The notes under the pieces were generated by a model. It was not told where the DNA came from and searched no databases. It saw only the letters and a program-made list of their open reading frames with translations. A stretch of DNA of 64,000 bases from Leptodontidium sp. MPI-SDFR-AT-0119 (lineage: Eukaryota; Ascomycota; Leotiomycetes; Helotiales; Leptodontidiaceae), in assembly GCA_020726505.1 (NCBI GenBank), contig JAHLEZ010000008.1, forward strand, positions 2,728,001-2,792,000. The letters run 5' to 3'. The position numbers were made by a program, and so were the translations under genes. Positions within the stretch are counted from its first letter, which is position 1. Every line of letters starts with the position of its first letter. This document shows positions 34,583 through 45,227 of the stretch, one piece after another.

Positions 34583-37256
34583 CTAACAAGTATCGTTCGA
34601 AAAAAAGTAATCCCCCTGATCCTTCCACTGGAATCGACTCTCACGGAACATGGAGACCATCCCAGTTGGTAGCCAACCCTTTTGTACAATATACAGTCCA
34701 CCAAATCGAGAGATAATATCATCGGCGTACATCTCCACGATTCTCTTCTCGTATGTTGACAGAACTTCCTCCCAGACGCTGCGACCACCCAAGGCTCGGT
34801 ACACCTCTGGGGTTTTGAAAACCACCTTCTCTGCAGGCTCTCGCATCAAATGCTTGTACACTCTGTAGAGAGGCGTGGATGTCTGTTCGCGATACCGAGT
34901 ATATTCTACGAAGCTCATGAACGGCTCATACGCAAATCGATCCTTCGCTGAGACTTTCTTCGACTGTTGTGCTCGGAGAGGAACAGTCACTGTCTCGAAA
35001 TATGACTTTGCTCGCTCATAATCGACTCTCTTCCTTGAAGAAGCTTCTCATGAAAGCATCTGGATTAACCTCGATGGTGTCATGGATTATACCAAGGGTG
35101 ACGAAAGGGTTCTTGAGATCGAGACCCCCGAGGAATGTTGGGAAGTAAAGATAGCCTTCCGGAACTTTGACCCCGAAACGACTGAATATCATCTGTTGAA
35201 GTACAGAAGTGATGTCATTTGCGGAACCGTGATCCACGGGGGTATCAGCAGAATGCTCCTTCGAGCCGAAAAGCTGTGACTGAATGCCGTGGAATGTTTC
35301 CAGCATCATTTGAACATGGGCCACTCCAAAACAGTTGGCTGGCTTTCCAATATTATTTGCAAAGAAGCGAACTCCGTAGATATTCCACGCTTGCAGGTAA
35401 TCAATGACTGACTTACAAGCTTCAAGTTGTGCGCGAAGCTCTTTGACATGTTTGTTGACTAGACTTTGGTTGATGATAAAGCGTCCAGAATCTGCATCCA
35501 ACTTCAAGAAACCCCAAGAAATGTCTCCTTCTGGCAACGTAGAGTAGGCTGATGGTACTGGTACATCGCCCGGCTTCGCAATTTTGACACAGCCAGTCTT
35601 CTCCTGACTGAATCCCAGACCAGTGAGCTTAGCATATTTGATCATGACATCCCAGGCCTTTGTGCAGCTCTTCTCAGATCCCCAAAGCCATATATCGTCG
35701 TGCAAACGGTACATTCTTGCACCAAATGTTTCCTGGTTGACTGTGAAGTCGAGGCAGAAAAGGACAGCTTCGGCCATGAAGTCGCTCATTGGAGAGCTGG
35801 GTGGTGTGCCACGTCTTCTAATTTGGACAATTGGATCTGGGCCATCTTCTATGAATTTCACTGGTGCTTCAAGAGTGCGACGGAAAAATTCTACCCATTT
35901 ATCTGACACACCCAAAGCCTTCAGAACAGTCGTAATTGTCAAATGAGGAAGAGAAGGACCAAATGACGAGAAATCAGTTCGTAAGATTGTAATGTCCTGA
36001 CAAAGTCCCTTCTTGATAATTATCTCGGTTCTCAGAGTGTGAAGTAGCGATTGGGTTATCTGAAGACTACTCTTGCGCGTGTCTCCATATTCATTGGCAA
36101 CATCGTCGTAGCTACCACGCTGCTCGTCGACCCTCTCAGCCAGTTGTTCTAGGAAAATCTCCTCACGAAAATTCTTGGCTCGAATGGACTCAACCGTCAG
36201 TTCGGGTTGGGCAATGAGACGGATAGGCCCGAGGAAATATAGCCGTCTCTCCATATCCAAGGCAGACACAGGGGTTGAAGCGGACTTCCAGACATCTGGT
36301 GACGATTGAAAGGCGGCGAGAGCGGCTTTGAGGAGGACCGACCATTTCATCCCAATGTAGCGAAGTAAAATTGCCTGTAACAGCTCGTCGTCATGAAAGA
36401 ATCGTGAACGGCCGTTCAAAAGTCTGCGTTGTTCAACTGGAATCCCTTTTAGGTCCCATTCCCACTTCTCAATGGACAACATTCTCATGTTAAGAATATC
36501 AGCTACCTCCTCCAACACAGCTTTATTGTTCTGGAAGTCTTTCAGTATCTTCCTCTTCTGCTCAGTAAGAAGGTCGCTGCGAAGGAGGCCGTTTATCACC
36601 CAGTTCAACGAAGTCTTGTTGAAGTGTTGTGCCCCCATCATCTCCTTCTCAAATTCTGCGGTGGTCTGGCGTAACCTTGTATATGCATCGCAGGTGGCAG
36701 TAGATGACTTGAACAAGCGGTCGAGATGTGCCTGGAGGGCGATGACATCCGTATTGAAGGGACTAGAGACAAGGGCCTCCCATTTCATTCGCTGGTCTAA
36801 CATCTCCGTTTCAGCCAAAGTCTCGAAACCGAAATCTGTCTTCGGGCCAATCTTAGGGCGGGCAGCTGTGCCCGATAGGCATTCTTGTACCAGGCGGCCG
36901 CAGAGGTAAGCATACTCGAATTTCAGGGAGTGGATATCCATCACATTCAGAATTTTGGCTTGCCAGTCCTCAAGCTGCTTCCTGGATATTGAGGGGTCGT
37001 ATTCGGCTTGCTTGAGAAACTGGCGTGTATTCTCGAAGGAGAACGTCAAGAGAGGCTTGATTTCTCCTGTAGTAATGAACTTCTCTAGACCATCGAGAAG
37101 AAGTTGACCCTTGATTCGGAGCTTGGGTTCAGCTTCAACTTGTTCCAAAATCATGGCTTTGGCGTCTTCGAAGATCCGTCTCTGTTTGGTTATCTCATCC
37201 AGCTTGACAGCTGTGATTGAGGAGAGAGTTTCGGAGAGAGCATCGGTGGGCGCCAT
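34583..37256 (-). CDS. rvt: Cellular reverse transcriptase (RVT), frame interrupted near the C-terminus
   Basis: Intronless frame of 746 codons (37256-35016) followed by a +1-frame segment (to 34583) that continues the protein for about 135 more residues. The polymerase core has motif A in TDFSSFGPSLPHLTI (about residue 427), motif B in RRRGTPPSSPMSDFMAEAVL (about 480), motif C in YRLHDDIWLWG (about 519), and the following GLGFSQEKTGCV. This matches the RVT family of single-copy, non-transposon reverse transcriptase genes known in fungi and other eukaryotes (Gladyshev and Arkhipova); no endonuclease, RNase H, gag or LTR is present. N- and C-terminal helical extensions are typical. The frames change around 35016-35020, just at FFKEESRL-stop; downstream ERAKSYFETVTVPL reads on smoothly. 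The break may be a mutation, a base-calling error or programmed +1 shifting. Confidence 0.9.
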
Positions 37257-37838
37257 TTTATGAAATGGTCTCGGTATCAGGAATATGAAGTGCGGAAGAC
37301 AACAAGGGAGGTGGGATCAAAGGAGAGGCAGGCACTACTGGCGCACAGTTTGTGTGGCCTTGTGTAATGAGAGGGCATGGGTCTCCTGAAAGCTGAGCAA
37401 TATCTCGTTGCTGTCAGGCCTAGATAGAGTGATGAAAAGTTGAAGTTTTGGGGAGGAGGAGGAAAAGAGTTGAAGATGAGGACAAGAACAAGAACGAGAC
37501 TTTTCTTAGGCGAGCGTTCTGCCTGTGCCAGACTAGATAGGCAGGTACGAGTGAACGAGCCTCGACAAGCCCAAGGAGAAGGACTTCCACGTGACAAAGA
37601 CTGAAGCGAGCCGGACAACCTTTCTCCTTAGGATTCACCCCCAGTGAGGAGACGAATACCTACATAGATTGAAGAGGATATCTCCACCATGGACCAGAGT
37701 GACAACATCCACATATTTCGAAGGTTGCTAGATGTTGGTATGAGCTTCGGGAATCACGAGTAAGGAGGCGGGGAGGAAAACCCATAAAGACAGCGCCGTC
37801 AAAGGTCGATGGTGTTCCTACTTGAGATATCCTCATGC
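37257..37838. other. rvt promoter region
   Basis: 0.58 kb between the rvt start and the 3' end of the GFA-like gene. A CACGTG core lies at 37588-37593, 330 bases upstream of rvt. Purine-rich runs (AAGAACAAGAACGAGAC) lie near 37480-37500. Confidence 0.4.
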
Positions 37839-38338
37839 TCACATCGATTCAGCCTGGATGGCTCCAAGGATAGGAGTAGCGAAATCTCTCCTGCTCTTCG
37901 TGTACCGTTCAGTCGTAATGATAATATTCCCCGATTCGCTATCCAAAGTCTCGGCCTTGATGACAGTGACTGCTTTCATATAATCCGGCTGGACATAGAG
38001 AGATGAGCCGCAGTCTATATTCTCGCCAATACCAATTAAAACGTAACTGAGGACGGCGCGGTACCTCTGCAGAAGAAGTGAGGATGCTTCATTCTTGATT
38101 CCCCAGCATTGGTGAAGCACTTTGGCTCTCCTTTGGTGAGCTTGAATGCATCTCGGGGAACGATAAAGTTGGAAGTGTAGCCACCTCCAGACCATTTCTG
38201 TCAGTCATTGCAATGGCTCACTGCTGTCTGGATAGGCTCGCCTGAGAGTATTTAGCTACTGGGCGTCAAGTACTGGGTGAAGGTCATACCGGTGTACTCA
38301 TAAGTTATTGCACCATATAGGCATGATCCTGTCGGCAT
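37839..38338 (-). pseudogene. GFA / CENP-V family zinc protein with in-frame UGA
   Basis: Exons (minus strand) 38338-38290, 38241-38065 and 38014-37839 give 133 codons. The translation follows the glutathione-dependent formaldehyde-activating (Mss4-like) family: GSCLYGAITYEYTG, SHCND, QKWSGGGYTSNFIVPRDAFK, GEPKCFTNAG, KHPHFFCRDCGSSLY and KAVTVIKAETLD. The known zinc ligands include the CxxC of the HCxDC and FFCxxCGSxLY blocks. At 38201-38203 the codon expected for the second cysteine of HCNDC is TGA. Everything else, including both introns, is intact. Ascomycetes are not known to use selenocysteine, so a nonsense mutation (or sequencing error, or readthrough; the next base is C) is the simplest reading. 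Confidence 0.75.
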
Positions 38339-39257
38339 CTTGAAGAGTTGCTGTGACCTGTTGAAAGTCTGAAAGGGGAACGTAGGAGTTCTAGATATCG
38401 AGTGATGAATAGGGAGACATGAACAATGGTCATAGGGAAACTTGGGAATATTTATAGATCACTCTAGGGATGGGTGTTTAGAACATTACATATCTGTACG
38501 ACTTCGACCACATATCTGGAATTGAAATAATTCCAAACAAACCATGTACGGAGGAGAAGAGCGTCGTACGATCGTAGATCCCAAGAATCTGGGCATCCTC
38601 TTTCGCAGTCTATGATTCTTCATTGGACAGCGATCCAAAGCGGGGAGCCACCTTTCGGGATTGAGAGATTCCGGCCCATCAGTTGCAGGAAGTTCTATTC
38701 AATACAATGATAGCCTCCAGATCAGAAGCTGACAGACGCGGCAGAAGCACCACCTTATCCCGGGATTTAGAGCTGGGTGCAGGAAAGTTTTGGTGGCTGA
38801 CCGAAGCTAGGAGCTCTCCACGAGGAGCGGTGATGTGGAATCATGTTTAAATCATCCATGAGGTGCTTGATAACCCGTATATCGTTTAATTGAGTGTATG
38901 TGTCTCATAATAAGGGAATAAATGTGTAGTCTTGATCACGGTACGAATGTGAGGATCTCTGAAAATACTTAGACGACGTCTGCGGCTGCCTTGGGACCTC
39001 TCGACTCGCTTGTTGGATGTGGGCGCTGGTGGCGCTCTCTTCTGCATCTGCGTCGGTGAGCAAATGCGGTTTGGTGGCTCTCCCCTTCCGTCACCCAGCA
39101 AAGCTGAGCCTCGTTTCGATTCAACTCCTTCTTCCCTTTTCAACAACTCCAGTCAGCATAAACATCTTTCAGTCAGGGTTCCCTCTTCCGTTTCTCCTGC
39201 ACACCCGAGGCACCTACCTGCTTTGAGCACCCGGCAGACACAGAGGTTAGAAAGGTC
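38339..39257. other. Divergent intergenic region
   Basis: 0.9 kb between divergent genes (GFA-like, minus; caspase-CorA, plus), so probably both promoters. No gene or known element recognised. Confidence 0.45.
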
Positions 39258-42200
39258 ATGTCAGCCGGCCTCGAGAACCTCCGAAGTGCTCAAAGCCGCG
39301 AGACAATGGCTACCACCATCCCCCCCAGGCCTGAAGATATCGACCGCTGGCACCGTCATACGACTCTCGAGAATTTCGGAAGAGCCTTGAACAAGCGAGC
39401 GAAGCTAGTGTATTCGAGCGAGAGCCGATCAAGATACTCCAACGTCCACGTACTGGTAATCAAATGGGAGAGAGAGGATCCGAATCTGCCTGTCTCTCAC
39501 GAGATCAACGACTTGTGCCGAGTTTTTGAGGATGTATATCACTATAAGACCGAGATCTTCGAGATACCGGATAAGAAAAGCCATGCGAGGGTCAGCGCCA
39601 AGATCAATGCCTTCATCGATATCAATGACGATAGCAAAGATGATCTCAAGATCATCTACTATGCTGGCCATGGGAAACTGACGAAAACCAAAGATCTTAT
39701 CTGGTTTAGTCCACTGAATAGAGCAACAGAGCAGTGCTCGACCGTCACTTGGACCGGCATACAGAAGTCCCTGGAGCAGGCCGATAGTGATGTCTTGATA
39801 CTTCTGGACTGCTGTTCGGGAGGTGTCAGCAATGTCGGCGAGGGCAACGGTGTCACGACAGTGATATCCGCTTGTGCATACGATGCCGAAGCCAATGGCG
39901 TGGGCCATTATTCCTTTACGAAAGCTCTCACAATCGAACTAGGACTCATGAGCTCGCGATCTTTCTCCACCGGCGAGCTTCATCAAAATGTGTACGCTAG
40001 AACACAACACCATATGGCTCAAGGTGTTCAGAATGAGCAATACCCTGCCCCAATTCACATAGAACTCACGAGAGAGCGTGGATACTCGAGGTCAATACAC
40101 TTGTCCGTTCACCGGCCCTTCCGGATTTCGAATCGTCGTGTCAGCAACCCTCTGCCTGCAACTAGCCTTCCAAGTGATTGGATGAGCACAGCACAATTGA
40201 GCTCTTACGCGAATGGCAATATAGTGCGTCGCAATAGCTCCGAAGCTCCCCAGGTGTTTGATCACGATGGCAACAGCGCTGAGCTTCCGGTATCAATGTC
40301 ATCATCTACAACGAATGCCTCGGATGAAGATTCTTCGGGGTATTTATCTAACGACAGTAACTTCGACATTTCTTCCAGCCAATCTTCACTGGAACCTGAC
40401 TATACCGATTCCTCTTGGCCAAGTGATGCCCCGAGGATTATGGTCGGAATTAGACTTGAAGACAGTGTCAGACCCGAGGACCTTTCCACTGACTACTTCG
40501 AAGACTGGCTTCGTGCACTCCCTGCTCCAGTCCGGGAGGTCAAGGTTGAGGCAGGTTTCTCGCCTGGTTCATCTCTCGTCATGCTGTCTCTACCTGCCTC
40601 AGTTCGACCATATCTGCCTCAAAATCTAGCAAACGACACGTCAAACGAGGAAACATCAACGTGCAACGCAAGAGCAGCAACAACAGTTCCTGAAACGAAG
40701 CCGACTACACGGGCTCAGCTGCCTGAGTCGTTCGAGAAGCTCAAGGGACACTTCGTGTCGTACCCGATTAATCTCGCTTTCTCGCAGTCCTATTCAGCTA
40801 CACTTGAGGCACAAAAGAAATACTTAGAGATGTTGACCCCGAAATCTTTGTCGAACGGGATTAGTCAAGTCGAATTTCTTGAAATTAGTGATTTTGGTGC
40901 GTGCCTACACCCTCCTTCATGAACGCGTGTACTAATATATTTGCTCAGGATCAAGCCCAGGCATCACGAAAGGCGTAATAACTGACGAGCATTCGTTGAA
41001 ACTTTGGCTAGGAGACACAGATTCGGATTCATTCATAAGCATGAGGGATCCCGTGTGCCGTTTTATGTGAGTTCTTCAGACCCGATTCAACCTCAGTGAC
41101 AACAAATTTATGTAACATTATAGTTCCGTTGCCAGCAACCATCTTGGGACGAAGCTCCCTATTACGAAACCAATGCTGCTTCGACTTTTGAAATATCACC
41201 AAGTCATGCCACCGTACCCAGAATTACTGTCGGTTTTTGGAGTAAGAGATGAAACCTGGGATACGATGTTTACTCCTTTCCTTCAGCAGACTCAGCTGTC
41301 AATTCCAACTCAAGACCCTGCTGTTAGAGCTATGAGACGTAGTGGACGTCGATACCAGCTTTCTTACAATTTGAATGGCTGTTGTCGTTCCCTATTACCA
41401 GTCTTCGACCAAAAGTGGAAGATCAGCCGGGCAGTTGTCCACCACCAATTTGACATTGAAGAGGGGACATCTCTTTGGATCATAGCGCATGACAGTTCGT
41501 CCATGAAGGAAAGGTTGCTTGGGGTGGCCTCCAAGAACGGAATAATAGACCACCAAATACCGAACAGTCCAGTTGAGAATTTTGGAAACGGCCTGTCTGT
41601 GCACTTGCTATACTGTCAGTGGTCAATCGAAGATTGGCGTGGTTACCTTATGGAGTTGGCCCACGCTGTGAAGGTATTGCATTCCGATCCTGTACTTCGG
41701 CAGTCACTGACCGATGGTCACATCAAGGCTTCACTCTTTAAAAAAATTGGCGAGACTCTTGAATCCATATATACTCATCAACATGTTCAAGTGCTACAAG
41801 GGTATCTCGACAAGATTCATCATGCGAAAATGGCACTCGAAGCAAATCGCGAGACCATCACATCTCTCCGTGATTTCTACTCCAACCTCAAAGAAAACAA
41901 ACTTTTCGACCTGAGGCATGAGTGCGAGGACGCCTTGAGAGACTTCGGGCCACGGCTGAACTCTTTACTCTGCGACTTGGAGGTGGAACTCAAAACAGCG
42001 AATAACGTTCACAGGACCACTTCAGAAAAACAAATCCTGGTACGACGCAGCCCCCTTGAACCCAAAATGTCCTGTCCTTGTACTAATTATATAGATCGCG
42101 CAATGCCTCCATTTGCACGAACAAATGAAATTGACCACCACTTCAATGCAATCGATCGAACGTGCAACCCAGAAAGACTCGGTTGCAATGCGAATCATTT

Positions 42201-42563
42201 TAGTCATCACTGCGATCTACCTGCCCGCGACGTTTGTTTCGGTGAGTATTAAATTACATTACCCCACCTTCAAAACTTATACTGAAACTCCTGGAGACAT
42301 TCTTCAGCATGGATATAGGCAAATGGGAAGGAGATGACTCATTTAACCGTACTCAACCGGGACTCCTTTCGCCCCTTGTCCTTTATCGGTGGATGCAAAT
42401 CACACTGCCGCTGACGGCGTCGACAATTCTGGTCTGCTGGTTGGCTTTAGCTAGAGCTCGCAGCCGAGTGGAGGAGAAGTCCAAGAGAGACGTACTGCCG
42501 TTGTACAGAGATCCCGAGATCGATTCAGTCCGGACTTATGAGAACGAGAAGAAGAGGCTGTAA
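39258..42563 (+). CDS. Caspase-like (peptidase C14) domain fused to fungal CorA-like membrane module
   Basis: Exons 39258-40896, 40949-41066, 41124-42039, 42095-42241 and 42297-42563 give 1028 residues. Residues about 60-280 form a caspase-haemoglobinase fold: VHVLVIKWE strand, SHEINDLCRVFEDVYHY, catalytic histidine in IIYYAGHG (His138) and catalytic cysteine in LILLDCCSGG (Cys186, next to Cys185). A Ser-rich disordered linker (about 290-490) follows. From about 495 the protein matches the fungal CorA-like family: YPINLAFSQSYSATLEAQKK, CRFISVASN, PMLLRLLKYHQVMPPY, a long helical section, then two membrane helices, the first in MRIILVITAIYLPATFVSTF followed by FSMDIGKWE (about 916-945) and the second in ITLPLTASTILVCWLALARA. 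The linker and start of the CorA part lie in the same first exon as the caspase domain, so the fusion does not depend on gene prediction. A second ATG at 39306 is an alternative start. Confidence 0.88.
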
Positions 42564-43730
42564 ATCAAATGTGTCTATGTCCAAGAAGCTCGCTACGTGT
42601 TAGCCTGTTCAGAGTGGGCACCAGACGACGCAGTATCCGGGATGAAGAGACGATTTTGGAGGGAGCTCCGAATTTCTTCATGCAATAACACTGGACAGTG
42701 AACTTAACATCTCCGATCGTCCATAGACTTTTCAACAATCACTCCTCCAAAGTCCTCGGCTATTACGGACTATGGCTCTGGCATGCCTGTTCAGTGGATT
42801 GCAGCAACATGGACATAGGATGCCCTCTCCAGGTTTCTGTTCCAATCAAGCTCGTGGTCGCCCCTATATCACCTACCTCCAGACTGGTATCTGTGCTGCG
42901 TCAGATGCATGCTGGTGTGATAGACCCAAGGCATGAGAAAGAGCAGCCGCGTGTCATATTGTGTCCGCAGTAAAGGCATATTGAGAGTTTAGAGCCCTGA
43001 GCTTTTCGATGTGGTGTTGCCGGTTCGCCTGACATTGTCAATTCAAAAGATCATGCCGCATCAAGATGCGACGGTTTATGAGATGCATTGCTGTTCAGAC
43101 ATCACAATTTCTCATGTTTCTTTTCTTCCTCAATATGGGGCGAAGTCAAAACAGGGCGTGCATAGCATTCAAAAGGTTTCTAGCATTCTCACTCACAATT
43201 CATCGACGGAGGGAAGACTTCGAATGGCTGTTGTTCGTTGAAGGAGAAGATATGAGTTGAGAAACAGGAATCTTATATGAAGAATAAAAGGGGACGGATT
43301 CAGGGGAGTAAAGCAGATCTAAGAACGAATTGATTTCTGAGCTTAAACGGACGAGATATGCTTTCGGACCAAAGAACAGAGAGCTGCCAACATTCGGGAT
43401 TCATGAATAGAAATAAATTGTGAAGGGTAGTAATTGCACATCACTGATGACCCCACCAAGGAGCTGCAGCATACGTTGTCACCCCTTCCGCCTCCATTCG
43501 TATGATAAATTTGATGACGGCGTGGAATTCAGCTCGTAAGAACTCAGAACCCGTTGTTTGCTCGAGGATGTAAGCGATTCAAATTCGGCTGCCGAGCAAA
43601 CCGAGCAAACCGAGCAAACATGGAGCTGGTGGAAACCACAAAGGACCCCCACCATCCACCCCGCTTGCAAAAGTTCAGCCTTGTCAAGCCTTTCACCATC
43701 CTTCGCAGAAAAACAAACACAACCTTCAAA
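42564..43730. other. Intergenic region with short tandem repeat
   Basis: 1.2 kb. Three tandem copies of a 9 bp unit (ACCGAGCAA type) lie at about 43590-43618 just ahead of Rit1; the open frame extends upstream of the chosen start through this repeat. No other gene is supported. Confidence 0.45.
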
Positions 43731-45227
43731 ATGCCCGCCGCAACCACAACCTCCGAGATAATATTCTCCGAGCAAGCGAACCACAATTTCTCCAAAACCC
43801 TCGGCGAACTCAAACGATCGACCCTCTCCATTCGAAACCGCCTGGAATCCATCCAACACGACGCAGCCTTCGCAAACCAAGTCGCTGAAGCATACGGCAG
43901 ACCATTGATCGCAAACGAACGATGCGGAAGCTGGTACATAGATCCGAAATCGAAAGGAGGGAGTGCGTATTTCAAGAGTACGGATGGGCATACTGGTGTT
44001 TGGAAGTTTAGTTCGAGAAGGCTGAATCTCCATTTGTTGGAGATTATCGGGCAGAATGATGGGTATGCTACGCTCTACGCATTGTAATAATTGTTACTAA
44101 ATACGATCCAATAGGTGTATAATTATTGATTCTACAAGAAGGGGCAAACGTAAGTCCTTCCTTCATTTCTCTCGCCGAGATTCCGCTGACATGGTTTAGG
44201 AATGCCCGATGCCCTCAGCAAAACCATACCAATATGGTGCAGTGTACTCAATAGAGTACTTTTCCCCAGCGAAACCGAATTGCACAATCTATATACTCCT
44301 CCGCAAGTCGTCTCTCAATCCGAGCATGCCCAAATATCAGCCCTCCTTCCATCCTTCGCTGAAGCTCTTCGATCCCTCAAAATTTCTCTAGATGAGCTTC
44401 GATCACACATCACAAAGCCTCTCCGGCCCATGTGGGTAACTCCCGAGTCAAACCTCGAACAGACTGCATCTGTATTTGAGAAGTTCCACCCTATAATATG
44501 CTGCACTGTTTCACGCAGGGTCGCGGGTGGGGAATTAAGTGAAGGCGGGTATATCCAGGGTGCAGGAGACGATACAGAGAACTGGGCTCATGGGCTCACG
44601 CCACCTGTGTTCTGGAGCAATAAGGAGACTCTTTTGTCAACTGCTGAGCATGATATGCCAGATCTTATTGAAAGCCTTGTGCACGAAGCTAAGAATAATG
44701 GTCTGGGTGGGCAAATGCTACGGCTTGTGAAACCTACGACTATGCTCTTCGTGGCACCTACCGATTCAATTGATGGGAGTGATGCGGGAAAAGATGCATG
44801 CGTAATCAATCTCCTGCCTAAAATAGCAGAGCAGAGTACATGGCAGACTTCTCCAACGCGGATAGATGTTGGACTTGGTCCTCACAAATTGGGCAGTAGG
44901 AATCTCCGGACGGCTCTACCATTCATTGTTGGATTTGTTGAGAAGGCGCTGGCTCAGAGGGAGTCCGACGAGACTCTTCCTAAATTCAGGGTCATTGTCT
45001 CCTGCGAAAGTGGAAAAGATCTCTCAATTGGCACTGCACTCGCCATCTCATGTCTTGTCTTCGACGACGAAGGTCTCCTCTTGAAAGATTCGAGCAAAAC
45101 TCCAAGGATTGATAAAAGTTTCATCAGGAGCCGGCTTGGTTGGTGCTCGACATCGATGCCGGATGCGAACCCAAGCAGAGCAACGATACAAAGCGTCAAT
45201 AGCTTTTTGATGGAACGGCCTGTATGA
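43731..45227 (+). CDS. rit1: Initiator tRNA A64 2'-O-ribosylphosphate transferase (Rit1)
   Basis: Adds ribosylphosphate to A64 of the initiator methionyl-tRNA, which keeps it out of elongation. Exons 43731-44062, 44115-44149 and 44200-45227 give 464 residues. The N-terminal block LIANERCGSWYIDP, AYFKSTDGHTGVWKFSSRRL and IIIDSTRRGKRMPDALSKTI, PIWCSVLNR are hallmark Rit1 motifs. The C-terminal phosphatase-like (DUSP-like) domain contains VSCESGKDLSIGTALAI, a P-loop-type signature, after a central block with LSEGGYIQGAGDDTENWAHG. A tiny 35 nt exon is flanked by two introns of about 50 nt. I chose the ATG at 43731 (good AAAATGCC context) before the conserved SEIIFSEQANHNFSKTL; an ATG at 43620 would add 37 residues of unconvincing sequence. 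Confidence 0.93.

Noticed and set aside
35000..35030. An intron at the rvt frame change
   Set aside because: The only GT...AG pairs give introns of about 20 nt, below any plausible size.
34583..37256. rvt as a LINE or LTR retrotransposon
   Set aside because: No endonuclease, integrase, RNase H, gag, LTR or poly-A tail; motif layout fits cellular RVT genes.
38180..38215. A very short intron removing the UGA in the GFA-like gene (GTGAGC to GACAG)
   Set aside because: It would be only 24 nt long and would delete the conserved zinc-ligand HCND block.
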